Shown one piece after another: positions 40,586 to 50,598 of a stretch of DNA of 64,000 nucleotides (position 1 is its first letter; the number at the start of each line of letters is the position of its first letter). Source of the stretch: Sulfuricaulis limicola (lineage in GTDB: Bacteria; Pseudomonadota; Gammaproteobacteria; Acidiferrobacterales; Sulfurifustaceae). Location: positions 1,674,001 to 1,738,000 of the forward strand of contig NZ_AP014879.1 in NCBI RefSeq assembly GCF_002355735.1, given 5' to 3'. A program made the translations under genes and the position numbers. Under the pieces are notes generated by a model that had not been told where the DNA came from, made no database searches, and worked only from the letters and a program-made list of their open reading frames with translations.

Positions 40586-41734
40586 TCACCCGACGGCCCG
40601 ACCCGCCATGCGCCGCAACTGGCGCATCTGCGCGGTCAGCGCCGCGATAAAAGCCTCGACATCCTGCGCCGTGTTGCCGGCGCCGAAACTGACCCGGATC
40701 GCGCTCAGCGCCACCGCCGGATCAACGCCCATCGCCTGCAACACCGGACTCGGTTCGCGATGACTGCTGGCGCACGCCGAACCGCTCGATACCGCGATGC
40801 CGGCCCGGTCCAGGTTGAGCAGCAGCGTCTCGCCATCCACGCCCTGCGTGCCGAAACAGACCGTGTTCGGCAGGCGGTTCGCCTGCGCCCCAAAAATCTC
40901 GATATCACCGAGCGCCTGCAACTCCGACTCCAACCGGTCGCGCAATGACCGCATGCGCGCACCGTAACCAGCCAACTGCGCTTTCGCCAGACTGGCGGCA
41001 GCGCCGAAACCGGCGATGCCGGCCACATTCTCGGTACCGGAACGCTGGCCCTTTTCCTGTCCGCCACCTTGCAGCAACGGCATCAGCTCCACCGACTTGT
41101 CCGCGATCAGCGCGCCCACGCCCTTCGGCCCGTTGAGCTTGTGCGCCGACAGGCTCATCAGATGCGCCCCGCTCGCGGAAAAATCAACCTCGATCTTGCC
41201 CGTCGCCTGCACCGCGTCGGTGTGCATCACGCCGCCGTTCGCGCGCACCCTGGCGGCCAACGCCGGGGTGTCCTGGATCACGCCGGTTTCGTTGTTGGCC
41301 CACATGACTGAAACCATTTGCGGGCGAAGTTTCAGCAGCGCTTCTGTTTCCGTTTCGATCAGGCGGCCTTGCCCATCGACCGGAAGGACTGAAACATGCC
41401 AGCCGGATTTTTTCAGCGACTCGGCCGGTTCCGCTACCGAGGGATGCTCCGTGGCGCCGATAACAATTCGTCCCGGCGGCTGGAGCGCCGCGAAACCCTT
41501 TATCGCGAGATTGCTGGCCTCGGTGCCGCCACCGGTGAAGATCACCTGCGTCGGATGCGCGTTGACCAGTTCGGCCACCTGCTCGCGCGCCCGGTCGACG
41601 GCGGCGCGCGCCGCGCGGCCATAGCGATGCACGCTCGAAGGGTTGCCCTGCTGCTCCGTCAGATACGGCAGCATCGCTTCCAGCACCCGCGCGTCGAGCG
41701 GCGACGTCGCGTTATGGTCCAGATAGACCGGCAT
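40586..41734 (-). CDS. Second cysteine desulfurase (NifS/IscS-like) inserted between iscR and iscS
   Basis: The 382-residue PLP enzyme has all catalytic parts: HTDAVQATGKIEVDF, Lys in [19 protein letters not shown] and the Cys loop SSGSACASSHREPSPVLQAMG. It is clearly distinct from the neighbouring IscS in sequence and lacks the [15 protein letters not shown] tail, so it is an older paralogue rather than a fresh duplication. It sits in the same operon (23 bases from iscR, 35 from iscS). It may be NifS-like or serve a dedicated acceptor. Confidence 0.93.
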   Translation of the reverse strand: MPVYLDHNATSPLDARVLEAMLPYLTEQQGNPSSVHRYGRAARAAVDRAREQVAELVNAHPTQVIFTGGGTEASNLAIKGFAALQPPGRIVIGATEHPSVAEPAESLKKSGWHVSVLPVDGQGRLIETETEALLKLRPQMVSVMWANNETGVIQDTPALAARVRANGGVMHTDAVQATGKIEVDFSASGAHLMSLSAHKLNGPKGVGALIADKSVELMPLLQGGGQEKGQRSGTENVAGIAGFGAAASLAKAQLAGYGARMRSLRDRLESELQALGDIEIFGAQANRLPNTVCFGTQGVDGETLLLNLDRAGIAVSSGSACASSHREPSPVLQAMGVDPAVALSAIRVSFGAGNTAQDVEAFIAALTAQMRQLRRMAGRAVG

Positions 41735-41757
41735 CGAAAACTCCGCGGCGATCAGGA

Positions 41758-42213
41758 CTAGCGTGCCGCGATTTGCATCCTGCCTTCCTGACGCGAGGCC
41801 ACTTCCTGCACATGCGGCTTGGTGACCAGATCGCCCAAGGTGATCCCGTTGAGGAATTCATGAATGCGGGTGCTCAGGTCTTCCCACAGCTGATGCGTCA
41901 GGCAGGTCTCGTCGCCATGGCAGTTTTTCTCACCACCGCAGCGCGTCGCGTCGATGTTCTCATTGATGGCCACAACGATCTCGGCGACCGAGATTTTATT
42001 GGGTTCCATGGCGAGGGTGTAGCCGCCGCCGGGACCGCGGACGCTGTCCACCAGTCCGCTGCGGCGCAGTTTCGCGAACAGCTGTTCAAGATACGACAGC
42101 GAAATGCCCTGGCGCTTGGCGATGTCGGCCAAGGTTACCGCGCCCTTGTCATAGCGCAGCGCCAGATCCAGCATGGCTGTCACGGCATAACGACCTTTGG
42201 TAGTCAGTTTCAT
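41758..42213 (-). CDS. iscR: Fe-S cluster regulator IscR
   Basis: The 151-residue Rrf2-family repressor begins [20 protein letters not shown] with the winged HTH ([29 protein letters not shown]). The [2Fe-2S] ligands are in [19 protein letters not shown]. It senses the cell's cluster supply and represses the isc operon when loaded. I prefer ATG 42213, the canonical family start; GTG 42228 is upstream in frame. A type 1 IscR site precedes it. Confidence 0.96.
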   Translation of the reverse strand: MKLTTKGRYAVTAMLDLALRYDKGAVTLADIAKRQGISLSYLEQLFAKLRRSGLVDSVRGPGGGYTLAMEPNKISVAEIVVAINENIDATRCGGEKNCHGDETCLTHQLWEDLSTRIHEFLNGITLGDLVTKPHVQEVASRQEGRMQIAAR

Positions 42214-42255
42214 AGGATATATTCCCACACGGTTTATATACCCTTGCCATTCTAC

Positions 42256-42280
42256 TTACTTGATAGTTTTAGTCAACTAT
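42256..42280 (-). promoter_or_regulatory. IscR type 1 binding site upstream of iscR
   Basis: On the minus strand ATAGTTGACTAAAACTATCA followed by AGTAA matches the E. coli type 1 consensus at 22 of 25 positions by my count, including TTGACT and TCAAG. It lies 43 bases upstream of the iscR ATG and indicates autorepression of the operon. Confidence 0.8.
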
Positions 42281-43067
42281 TCTCTTTAGGCTTATCTCTT
42301 TGCGGATATACAGCGGCCGGAGGGTCTTCGAGGTTGCCGACTTCAATATCTGGCATGTCCAGATTGACCTTAACCCCGGTCTTTTCCAGCGCAGCGGAAA
42401 TAACTTTCATTTTTTTATCAACGAGATGCATGTGATCCAGGATCAGATCGATCGCATGCGCCACAGGGTCCGGCATATCCGGGCTCTGGCCGTAGGCATC
42501 GAAACCGATTTTCTTCGCCATGGCCTCCCGTTGCTGGTACTTGGCATCGGCCTTTTTCGGGCCGATGACCCGCCCCGGAATACCCACTACCGTGGCCCCG
42601 ACCGGGACATCCTTCACCACCACGGAATTGGACCCTACACGGGCATTATCGCCTATGGTAATCGGGCCGAGAATCTTGGCGCCCGCTCCCACGACCACGT
42701 TATTTCCCAGCGTGGGATGGCGTTTTTCCTTGTGCCAAGAGGTCCCACCGAGTGTGACCCCGTGGTACAGGGTAACGTCATCCCCAATCTCGGCGGTCTC
42801 GCCGATGACCACGCCCATGCCGTGATCAATGAAAAAGCGCTTGCCGATTTTGGCTCCCGGGTGGATTTCAATGCCGGTCAGCCAGCGGCCCAGCTGCGAG
42901 AGCATCCGCGCCAGCCAGCGCAGCTGCCAGCTCCACAGACGATGCGAAAGGCGGTGCAGCGCGAGCGCATGCACACCCGGATAAGCCGTGAGCAATTCCA
43001 GCATCGATCGCGCTGCCGGGTCGCGCTGGAAAATACTGTTCAGATATTCGCGCAGATTTTTAAACAT
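42273..43067 (-). CDS. cysE: Serine O-acetyltransferase (short-form)
   Basis: The 264-residue enzyme makes O-acetylserine for cysteine synthesis. The left-handed beta-helix hexapeptides carry [40 protein letters not shown] and [20 protein letters not shown]. The N-terminus ([21 protein letters not shown]) is the short form lacking about 70 residues of the E. coli enzyme, while the C-terminus has an extra tail. It is co-oriented with iscR, linking cysteine supply to the desulfurases. The last eight bases overlap the iscR-upstream IscR site. Confidence 0.95.
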   Translation of the reverse strand: MFKNLREYLNSIFQRDPAARSMLELLTAYPGVHALALHRLSHRLWSWQLRWLARMLSQLGRWLTGIEIHPGAKIGKRFFIDHGMGVVIGETAEIGDDVTLYHGVTLGGTSWHKEKRHPTLGNNVVVGAGAKILGPITIGDNARVGSNSVVVKDVPVGATVVGIPGRVIGPKKADAKYQQREAMAKKIGFDAYGQSPDMPDPVAHAIDLILDHMHLVDKKMKVISAALEKTGVKVNLDMPDIEVGNLEDPPAAVYPQRDKPKENS

Positions 43068-43100
43068 AACGAATAATTTATTGATTTAAATATGATATAT

Positions 43101-43125
43101 ATTCTTGATTATTTTAGTCAATTTT
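43101..43125 (-). promoter_or_regulatory. Second IscR type 1-like site, upstream of cysE
   Basis: On the minus strand AATTGACTAAAATAATCAAG and flanks match the type 1 consensus at 21 of 25 positions by my count. It begins 34 bases upstream of the cysE ATG and overlaps the last bases of trmJ. The surrounding AT-rich DNA could hold the cysE promoter. Confidence 0.7.
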
Positions 43126-43849
43126 TAGGAAGGCGCTGTTGTATGGCCGTTAGTATGCCACGTAATATGTTCATCTCGTTATCGTCCAGACTGGCGCGAT
43201 TAAACAAGCGCATCAGGCGGCGCATCAGGTAGCGCGGGTTGTCCGGGTCCAGGAAGCCGATCTGTTGCAGCACCTCTTCGAGATGCTGATAGAAGCGCTG
43301 CATGTCCTCGCTGCTCGCCAGCCTGCCCTCACGCAATTCCATCACCTCCACCGGCCTTCCAGCCAGGACCGCCCGGTATATCTCGTATGCCAGAATCTGT
43401 ACCGCGCTGGCCAAATTCAGGGACGAATACGCCTGATCGGCCGGAATGGTGACCACGAAATGGCAGCGGTCCAGTTCTGAATTGAGCAGGCCGGTGCGCT
43501 CCTGACCGAACAGCAATGCCACCGGGCCCTGTTGCGCCCCCTCCACCAGACGGCCGGCGCCGGCTGCGGGATCGAGCGTGGGCCATTCGATGCGGCGCGG
43601 GCGCGCGCTGGTGCCAATGACGAGATGGCAATCCTTGAGCGCCTCATCGAGCGAGGCGCAGATCATCGCGGAGTCCAATAGATCATCCGCGCCGGCGGCG
43701 CGGTCCGTGGCTTCGGGACTGGGAAATCTTTCGGGCTCGACCAGGTACAAACTGCGCATGGCCATGTTCTTCATGGCCCGTGCGGTCGCGCCCACGTTGC
43801 CCGGGTGGGTGGGGCGGACGAGCACGATACGGATGTTCGCTGGGACCAT
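43118..43849 (-). CDS. trmJ: tRNA (cytidine/uridine-2'-O)-methyltransferase TrmJ
   Basis: The 243-residue SPOUT methyltransferase modifies position 32 of tRNAs. The knot motifs are IRIVLVRPTHPGNVGATARA, LLFGQERTGLLNSELDRCH and SLNLASAVQILAYE. It is divergent from suhB and upstream of cysE-iscR, an order shared with pseudomonads and, without cysE, E. coli. Confidence 0.95.
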   Translation of the reverse strand: MVPANIRIVLVRPTHPGNVGATARAMKNMAMRSLYLVEPERFPSPEATDRAAGADDLLDSAMICASLDEALKDCHLVIGTSARPRRIEWPTLDPAAGAGRLVEGAQQGPVALLFGQERTGLLNSELDRCHFVVTIPADQAYSSLNLASAVQILAYEIYRAVLAGRPVEVMELREGRLASSEDMQRFYQHLEEVLQQIGFLDPDNPRYLMRRLMRLFNRASLDDNEMNILRGILTAIQQRLPKN

Positions 43850-43989
43850 GAACCGGCCTGTGAGGATGAGCGGCGATCATTCTACAGGCTTGGCCGGCAC
43901 GTTTCTGCTTTCAACACCCTGCCCGGCCGATTACAATGCCGGCCCTCATCAGCGCAGCTTCGTTCTCTTACATTATCCGGGAAAACCAT

Positions 43990-44787
43990 ATGCATCCCAT
44001 GCTTAACATGGCGGTCAAAGCCGCGCGTAACGCGGGCAATATCATCATGCGCCACATGGACCGGCTGGAGCGCCTGACGGTGGAGACCAAGGGCCTCAAG
44101 GATTACGTGAGTGAAGTGGACCGGATGGCGGAGAACGAAATCATCCGCGTGCTGCGCGCCGCCTATCCGTACCACGGCTTTCTCGGGGAAGAATCCGGCG
44201 CCCAGGCCGGCGATGATTATGTCTGGATCATCGACCCGCTCGACGGCACCACCAATTTCCTGCATGGCTTTCCGCACTTCGGCGTATCCATCGCGCTCAA
44301 ATACAAAGACCGGCTGGAACAGGCGGTGGTGTTCGATCCCTCGCGCAGCGAACTCTTCACCGCCTCGCGCGGCGGCGGCGCGCAACTGAACGACCGCCGC
44401 ATTCGCGTAAGCCGCATCACCGAACTCGAATACGCCCTGCTCGGCGCCGGCTTCCCGTTCCGCTCGCACGATCACATGGATGCGTGGATCGGCACGCTGA
44501 AGGAATTCATGCTGAGCACCAGCGGCATCCGCCGCCCCGGCTCGGCGTCACTCGATCTCGCTTATGTCGCCTGCGGCCGCTATGAAGGTTTCTGGGAGAT
44601 TGGATTAAGCCCCTGGGACATGGCCGCCGGCGCGCTGATCGTGCAGGAGGCCGGCGGACTGGTCACCGACTTCGCCGGCAATCACGGTTATCTGGAAAGC
44701 GGCAATATCCTCGCCGGCAATCCGAAAATCCACGCCGAAATGCTGCGCCGCATCCAGCCGCACCTGACGGAAGATTTGCGGCGTTAA
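43990..44787 (+). CDS. suhB: Inositol-1-monophosphatase SuhB
   Basis: The 265-residue Mg-dependent phosphatase has metal/substrate motifs GEESGAQAGDDYVWIIDPLD, DGTTNFLHGFPHFGVSIAL and WDMAAGALIVQEAGG. SuhB also joins the rRNA antitermination complex in E. coli. I chose ATG 43990, where the conserved MHPMLNMAVKAARNAG begins. It is divergent from trmJ. Confidence 0.95.
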   Translation: MHPMLNMAVKAARNAGNIIMRHMDRLERLTVETKGLKDYVSEVDRMAENEIIRVLRAAYPYHGFLGEESGAQAGDDYVWIIDPLDGTTNFLHGFPHFGVSIALKYKDRLEQAVVFDPSRSELFTASRGGGAQLNDRRIRVSRITELEYALLGAGFPFRSHDHMDAWIGTLKEFMLSTSGIRRPGSASLDLAYVACGRYEGFWEIGLSPWDMAAGALIVQEAGGLVTDFAGNHGYLESGNILAGNPKIHAEMLRRIQPHLTEDLRR

Positions 44788-44788
44788 C

Positions 44789-44842
44789 TTAAAACGCAGG
44801 ACGCGTGATGCGCACCTTGCGCTTGCCGGAGATCATGCGCAA
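44789..44842 (-). pseudogene. Possible 3' remnant of an unidentified gene
   Basis: An open minus-strand frame reads GELRMISGKRKVRITRPAF and stops at 44789, immediately after the lipoprotein gene ends. Its basic, ordered sequence and higher GC look like the C-terminus of a real protein cut off by the lower-GC lipoprotein segment. It is too short to identify and could be chance. Confidence 0.3.
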
Positions 44843-44843
44843 T

Positions 44844-45368
44844 TCACCATCCCCTCTCTAACGACGGACATTGGCGATTGCCGTCCTGGATCCATTGTTT
44901 CAGCGGGTCGGCAATCTTGTCTCTCGACGCATGATAGATGTCGACTTTGGTTTTGTTATTTCCAGCCGCACGGAATTCGGCTACCAATGTAAAAATTCCC
45001 CCAGGCGGTGCTCCGCTTTGAGCCCGATCATTATATTTTTCCTGCACCGAAAGAGCTGTCGCGCCGCTACGGGTTGTTTCGATTTTTGGAAGATACGTCG
45101 TCGACCCACCGGCCTCCTTGTACTTGTAGCTTGGTCCGTGCGTCACCCGTACCTTGAGGCACTTGTTGGCGTAATCCGCCGCATCGGCAACTACCGCCTT
45201 AACTGAGCGGTTGATAACAACATGCTCGGCATTCCGGAACATGCCTCCGGATTTATACGCTGACACGAACTCGTCTCGGGTCTGTGGTACACCAACGTTA
45301 GTGGCACAACCAACGAGAATAAAAAGAAAAGCTGACGTTAAGACAACCATTCGTCCAAATCGAATCAC
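44844..45368 (-). CDS. Hypothetical lipoprotein in a low-GC segment
   Basis: The 174-residue product has lipoprotein signal MIRFGRMVVLTSAFLFILVGC (Cys21) and a soluble domain containing AEHVVINRSVKAVVADAADY, NKCLKVRVTHGPSYK and a C-terminal CPSLERGW. I prefer GTG 45368, nine bases after AGGGAG; ATG 45350 and ATG 45392 are alternatives. Base composition is visibly lower in GC than suhB or the downstream gene. Family not recognised. Confidence 0.7.
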   Translation of the reverse strand: MIRFGRMVVLTSAFLFILVGCATNVGVPQTRDEFVSAYKSGGMFRNAEHVVINRSVKAVVADAADYANKCLKVRVTHGPSYKYKEAGGSTTYLPKIETTRSGATALSVQEKYNDRAQSGAPPGGIFTLVAEFRAAGNNKTKVDIYHASRDKIADPLKQWIQDGNRQCPSLERGW

Positions 45369-45414
45369 GATTAATATCTCCCTGATTATCATTCCGGCCA
45401 AAGAACTGCTGATG

Positions 45415-47145
45415 TCATCCCCGCTGCTCAGGGATAACATCGGCAAATACCAGCAACTCGAAAACATTCGTGTACTCCAGCCGCTGCAACAGCCGCACGG
45501 TGCGGATGGCTTCCGTTTCTTCCGCCAGCAAAAGACTGCTGCCGGGCGCGTAAACGCCGCGCGGCAGCAGCAGCGTCGCCGGGCGCTTCAGGGCTTCGAT
45601 GGCCGGCAGCAGCAGCGCGGGCTGATAATCGCTGTTACCGGTGCCGCGCACCGGGGCGATCGCCACCGGCTTGACGCCGGAGGCCAGCAGCTCGACACCC
45701 ATTTCGAGACTGTTGGCCTCGGGGCTTTTCATCCAGCGCACCACACCGGCACTCCAGCGACCGATTTCATCCAGCTGCTGAATGCCGATGACATCACCGA
45801 CCCGCACGTAAGTATGCGAGCTGCCATAGCGCACCAGTTGCAGGCCCTTGGGCGCGGCGTCCTTGATCTGCCAACGATCCACACGAAAGGCCTCGCCGAA
45901 CGTGACTGAAACCTCCCTGGGTTCTCGCCGTGGCATCGGACCCACCACCGGCTTGTCGAGCACGATGAAGTCCTCGTCCGTTTTAGCCTCACTGGCAATG
46001 TCTTCCTCGATATGCGCCGGCAGGACAATGCGATCGTCTGATGTCTCAGTGCGCGTCTTCGCCGCCGGCGCCACAAAAGCTTTCTGGCCGCTGGCAAAAA
46101 AATGCAGCGCCGGAATGCCGGCGCATACGAAGGCCGGCCCGCTGCGCCGGATGCGCGAGTATTGCCGCCGTGGCGACTGGCCCCAGGCGCGCATCATGCG
46201 TTGCAACATGTCGAGACAGACGGAATCCAGGCACTCGAAACCGAGTGACAGCGTGCGCGCGCTGTCGCCCTTTTGCAGGCGCTGGATGAAAAACTGGATC
46301 GAGCCCAGCAGTTCCAGGGCGTCCAGCACGCGCAGCCCTTGACCCGGCTGGAACTCCACGCCTCGCGGAAACGGTACCGGCGGCGCATCGGTCACGGGAT
46401 CGATGAGAAAATATCCGGCCGCCGGCGCGGCCTCGAGATTGTCCCGCAACACCGCCTTCCCGCCCCACTGATGCAGGAAGCGCTGCACCTGCCGGCATTC
46501 GTTCTGCGGCAGCTGGTAGGGATTGCTCAAACCCAGCAGCAGGATGCGAATGTATTCCTGGTTGAGCGTGGTTTTCGCGGCCACGGGGGCGGGCGTGTCG
46601 AGCACTTCCTGTGTCAGCTCGTGTTCGGCGGCATACTGATAGATCGCATGCAGCTCGCGCCACACCTCCGGAGGATACGGCATGTACACCTGGTACGAAT
46701 GCAGCAACACCTCGCCGAGATAATGCAGGGCACGCACCAGCGCCTGTGCCCGCAGGGATTTCCGGCCCCAACGCAGCCGCTGCTTTTCCAGGTCCTGCAG
46801 GCAACCCTTGTAGCCGTAGGCCATTTCCATGTGCAGCTGGCGGATGAACTCTGCCAGTTGGCGCTTCTTCGGCGTCAGCGGCAGCGCGGCACGGGTGAAG
46901 TAGGATTCCAGCGCCGCCGTGACGGAGGCCACCGGCGAGTTGTACAGCTCCATCAGCTCGAAGCGGCGCGCGGCGTCCAGCTCCTGGCGATTGAGCGTGT
47001 AAAGCGCCTGGTAGATTTCGCGCGCGGTCTCGGCGCTGTCGGCGAGCGGCAGGGAAGCCAGCCACGCTTGCGCGTACTTGGGATCGGTTTCGGCCATCCA
47101 GGCCGAAACGCGCTTCACGGGCATCGAAAGGGCGAGTCCGGTCAC
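45415..47145 (-). CDS. Large conserved-looking cytoplasmic protein of unknown function, possible PilZ-like C-terminus
   Basis: The 576-residue protein has no signal or transmembrane segment. The N-terminal 380 residues are helical (for example YNSPVASVTAALESYF, PLTPKKRQLAEFIRQLHME, LGEVLLHSYQVYMPYPPEVW). The C-terminal 150 residues look like small beta domains (VRVGDVIGIQQL, RWSAGVVRWMKSPEANSLEMGVELLASGVKP), reminiscent of PilZ-type folds but without a clear RxxxR motif. No function is assigned. It is read toward the lipoprotein gene. Confidence 0.75.
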   Translation of the reverse strand: MTGLALSMPVKRVSAWMAETDPKYAQAWLASLPLADSAETAREIYQALYTLNRQELDAARRFELMELYNSPVASVTAALESYFTRAALPLTPKKRQLAEFIRQLHMEMAYGYKGCLQDLEKQRLRWGRKSLRAQALVRALHYLGEVLLHSYQVYMPYPPEVWRELHAIYQYAAEHELTQEVLDTPAPVAAKTTLNQEYIRILLLGLSNPYQLPQNECRQVQRFLHQWGGKAVLRDNLEAAPAAGYFLIDPVTDAPPVPFPRGVEFQPGQGLRVLDALELLGSIQFFIQRLQKGDSARTLSLGFECLDSVCLDMLQRMMRAWGQSPRRQYSRIRRSGPAFVCAGIPALHFFASGQKAFVAPAAKTRTETSDDRIVLPAHIEEDIASEAKTDEDFIVLDKPVVGPMPRREPREVSVTFGEAFRVDRWQIKDAAPKGLQLVRYGSSHTYVRVGDVIGIQQLDEIGRWSAGVVRWMKSPEANSLEMGVELLASGVKPVAIAPVRGTGNSDYQPALLLPAIEALKRPATLLLPRGVYAPGSSLLLAEETEAIRTVRLLQRLEYTNVFELLVFADVIPEQRG

Positions 47146-47364
47146 GCTAATTCCCTGTCCATGGTTTCAGAGTATTTCCGAATACTATCAAGTGATTATA
47201 TAGCACACGCCACACGCGCCTGATCCGGAGCGCGGCGTGCACGTAAACGAATTCCCGCGTTTTTTGCCGATTTATATCGAATATAAACAAGGGTTTCGCT
47301 GTTTCCACGCACCGGCCCACGCGTGTATCATTCGGCGCGTTCTTGAAAATCACGGAGAAGGTCA

Positions 47365-47688
47365 ATGACGTACGTGGTCACGGAAAACTGTATCCGCTGC
47401 AAATACACGGATTGCGTGGAAGTCTGCCCGGTGGATTGTTTCCATGAAGGCCCGAATTTCCTGGTCATTGACCCCGACGAATGCATCGATTGCACCCTGT
47501 GCGTGCCGGAATGCCCGGTAAATGCCATTTTTGCCGAAGACGACCTGCCGGAAGATCAGAAGCAATACACTGCCCTCAATGCCGAACTGGCCAAGAAATG
47601 GCCGGTGCTGACCGAGAAAAAACCCGCGCCCGCGGACGCCGCCGAGTGGGAAAACAAGCCCGACAAACTCAAGTACCTTGAGCGCTGA
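47365..47688 (+). CDS. fdxA: Seven-iron ferredoxin FdxA
   Basis: The 107-residue Azotobacter FdI-type ferredoxin has [3Fe-4S]/[4Fe-4S] ligands in [17 protein letters not shown] (Cys9-25) and [12 protein letters not shown] (Cys40-50). The C-terminal extension ([19 protein letters not shown]) is typical. An AGAAGG ribosome site precedes the ATG. Its last bases overlap the AddB-like reading frame, so the two may be co-transcribed. Confidence 0.95.
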   Translation: MTYVVTENCIRCKYTDCVEVCPVDCFHEGPNFLVIDPDECIDCTLCVPECPVNAIFAEDDLPEDQKQYTALNAELAKKWPVLTEKKPAPADAAEWENKPDKLKYLER

Positions 47689-50587
47689 CGCACCGGTCAT
47701 CCTGGTTCCCTACGGAGACGATCCGCTACGCCATCTCGCCACGCTGCTGCTGGAACGGCATAAAGACCGACTCCCCGACTTAAGTCGCCAAACCGTACTG
47801 CTGCCGCACACGAGCGCGGTGCCGCGCTTCCGCCGGCTGCTGCGCGCGCAGGCGGAACAAAAAGATTTCCCCGCCCTGCTCCCGCCCGTCACCGGCACAC
47901 TGACTGCCTGGGCGGGGCGTTTCGCCGGCGACGATCAACACCATCTGAGTTCCACTGCGCGCCAGATCCTGCTGCTCGACCTGTTGCATGACTATCCGCG
48001 CTGGCTGCGCCAATACGGCGACTGGCCGCTGGTGGACAGCCTGCTGACCCTGTTCGACGAGCTGGCCCTGCATGCAGGCCGGCATTCCAGCAGCGCCGAT
48101 TCGATCCGGCATGTCCTTGCAGGGCACGACGTGGACACGGATGACTATTCGCCCTTCAGCGATGAAGCGCAACTGGTACAGGAACTGTGGAACGCCTGGC
48201 ACGAGCGTCTCGCGAAAAACAATCTTCAGGATCCGGTGCGGTGCTATACGGATGGTCTGGCGCACAGCCTCGAACGGCTGCCGGCGGGCACGAATATTTA
48301 TCTCGCCGGTTTTGCTGATTTCGCGGACGTGGAGATCGCCTGGATCAGGACACTGGTGGCACGCGGCGGTATGACTCTGCTGCTGCACGGTTCAGCCGAT
48401 AACGCCATGGAAAATCCGGCGGCGCGTCTTCTGAGCGCATTAACGACAAAACCGCATGCCATCGCGTTGGCCGATGCCTACGCGGATTTTCTTGATCGTG
48501 TCTTTGCCGCTGACGCGGGTCATTTGCATGAACGCGCGCGACAGCAGGCGGCGGCCGCGCCGGTCAGCCCCGCACGCGGGCGCCTGACGCTGCACGAGGC
48601 CGCCGACGCGGAATCCGAGGCACGCGCCATCGATCTGCAGGTACGGCGCTGGCTCACCCAGGGCCGGCGCGACATCGGCATCGTCACCAACGACCGCAAG
48701 CTGGCGCGGCGCGTGCGCGCCCTGCTGGAACGCGCCAACGTCGGTCTGGTGGACGCGGGCGGCTGGGCGCTTTCGACCACCAGCGCTGCCACGGCGCTGG
48801 CGCGCTGGCTCGAATGCGTGGAGCAGAATTTCTCCCACGCGCCCCTGCTCGATCTGCTGAAGTCACCGTTCCTGCAACCCGGCGTCGCGCGCGCCGAACT
48901 CGACCGTATGGTGCCGCTGTTCGAGCAGAGTGTCGTGCGGGCGCGCAACATCACTTCCGGGCTCGAACATTACCGTCATGGCCTCGAGCGCGCCGGCGCG
49001 GATGGGAGCGATGGGATTGGCGAAGCGCAACAGGCGCTGACACAGCTTCTGGAACGGCTGGAAAATGCCGCCGCGCCGCTGATCCCTCTGCTGGCGGCGC
49101 GCGCGCGACCGTCGCTGGAATTCCTCGAAGCGCTGCAAACGAGCCTGGAAAAGCTGGGCCTGGCGGCCGGATTCGAGAACGACGACGCCGGCCGCGAATT
49201 GCTGCACGTGCTCGAGGAAATGCGCGCGGCGGCCGCGCACAGCTCACTGCGCCTGGCGTGGACCGGTTTTCACCAGTGGCTGCGGCGCGGCATGGAACAG
49301 CGGCGTTTCCACCCGCCGATGCAGGGCGGCGGCGTGGAGCTGATGAGCTTTGCGGAAGCGCGGCTCTACCGCTTCGACGCACTCATCATCGCCGGTGCCA
49401 CGCGTGAGCATCTGCCGGGACAGATCGGCGCGCCGCCGTATTTCAATGACAGCGCGCGCAGCGAGCTGGGGCTGCCCTCGCTGGCGCGGCGATACGCCGT
49501 GCTGTTCCAGGATTTCCGTCGTCTGCTCGAGGCCGCGCCGCAGGTCATGGTCAGCCTGCGTCGCGAACAGGATGGCGAGCGTCTGGTGCCGAGCCCGTGG
49601 GTGGAACGGATTCGCACGTTTCATTCCCTCGCCTGGCGTGAATCCCTGGGCGATCCCGAACTGGAATGGCTGGTGCAACAGCCCGCCGCCGTCATCGCGC
49701 AACGCGATGCGCCGTTGCCGGCACCGGTTACGCCACCGGCCGCGCATCTGCCGCCGGCCATGCTGCCGGCGGCGTTCACCGCCACGGACTGCCAGCGTCT
49801 CATGGATTGTCCCTACCAGTTCTTCGCCGCCCGCGGCCTAGGCCTGGCGCCGGAAGACGAGGTGCGCGAGGAAATCGAAAAAGTGGATTACGGCATCCAT
49901 GTGCATCGCATCCTGCAGGCGTTTCATACCGGCGTTCCCGGGCTGCCCGGTCCATGGCGGGAAAAACTCGATGACGGTACGCGCGCGCAAGCCGAAGAAC
50001 TGCTGCGCCAGATTTCGGAACAGGTGTTCGCCCGGGACCTGCGCCGGCGTTTCCTGGCACGCGGCTGGGTGCATCGCTGGGAGCAATGCATTCCGGCTTA
50101 CCTGGACTGGGAGCTGAATCGCGCCGCGGACTGGAAGGTCGAGGCGACCGAACTAAAAAAGGAGCGCGTCTACAGGGATGGCGTCACGCAAATCGCCCTG
50201 ACCGGGCGCATCGACCGCCTCGACCGCGGCCGCGACGGTTACGCTATCATCGATTACAAGACCGGCGCGGTGCCGGCGCGTGATCCGGTGCTGCGGGGAG
50301 AGAAAATCCAGCTCCCGTTTTATGCCCTGCTGCTGGAGCAGGACAATATTGCCGGCGCGGCGTTTCTGACGCTGGATGACGAAGAAGCAAAGGAAAAGAC
50401 GGCTCTCGATGGCGAAACGCTGGCCATGCTGCGCAGCGCGATCCGGGAACGCTTGCTGCTGCTCAAGCAGCAACTCGACGCCGGCGCGCCGCTGCCTGCG
50501 TGGGGCGACATGGAAACCTGCCGGATTTGTGAAATGGAAGGACTGTGCCGCCGGGAAATGTGGACCGAACCGGATGCGACGACATGA
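47678..50587 (+). CDS. AddB-like PD-(D/E)XK nuclease with Fe-S staple
   Basis: The 969-residue protein has an inactivated UvrD-like N-terminal region ([20 protein letters not shown]) and a C-terminal RecB-family nuclease with the motif [21 protein letters not shown] near residue 840. Four cysteines fit an AddB-type [4Fe-4S] staple: one in [14 protein letters not shown] (about 711) and three in [10 protein letters not shown] (about 946-953). It should partner the AddA-like helicase 281 bases downstream in resecting double-strand breaks, replacing RecBCD. The start is uncertain: TTG 47678 inside fdxA is the only in-frame candidate before conserved sequence. Confidence 0.88.
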   Translation: MSADAPVILVPYGDDPLRHLATLLLERHKDRLPDLSRQTVLLPHTSAVPRFRRLLRAQAEQKDFPALLPPVTGTLTAWAGRFAGDDQHHLSSTARQILLLDLLHDYPRWLRQYGDWPLVDSLLTLFDELALHAGRHSSSADSIRHVLAGHDVDTDDYSPFSDEAQLVQELWNAWHERLAKNNLQDPVRCYTDGLAHSLERLPAGTNIYLAGFADFADVEIAWIRTLVARGGMTLLLHGSADNAMENPAARLLSALTTKPHAIALADAYADFLDRVFAADAGHLHERARQQAAAAPVSPARGRLTLHEAADAESEARAIDLQVRRWLTQGRRDIGIVTNDRKLARRVRALLERANVGLVDAGGWALSTTSAATALARWLECVEQNFSHAPLLDLLKSPFLQPGVARAELDRMVPLFEQSVVRARNITSGLEHYRHGLERAGADGSDGIGEAQQALTQLLERLENAAAPLIPLLAARARPSLEFLEALQTSLEKLGLAAGFENDDAGRELLHVLEEMRAAAAHSSLRLAWTGFHQWLRRGMEQRRFHPPMQGGGVELMSFAEARLYRFDALIIAGATREHLPGQIGAPPYFNDSARSELGLPSLARRYAVLFQDFRRLLEAAPQVMVSLRREQDGERLVPSPWVERIRTFHSLAWRESLGDPELEWLVQQPAAVIAQRDAPLPAPVTPPAAHLPPAMLPAAFTATDCQRLMDCPYQFFAARGLGLAPEDEVREEIEKVDYGIHVHRILQAFHTGVPGLPGPWREKLDDGTRAQAEELLRQISEQVFARDLRRRFLARGWVHRWEQCIPAYLDWELNRAADWKVEATELKKERVYRDGVTQIALTGRIDRLDRGRDGYAIIDYKTGAVPARDPVLRGEKIQLPFYALLLEQDNIAGAAFLTLDDEEAKEKTALDGETLAMLRSAIRERLLLLKQQLDAGAPLPAWGDMETCRICEMEGLCRREMWTEPDATT

Positions 50588-50598
50588 TGAATAGCGAT

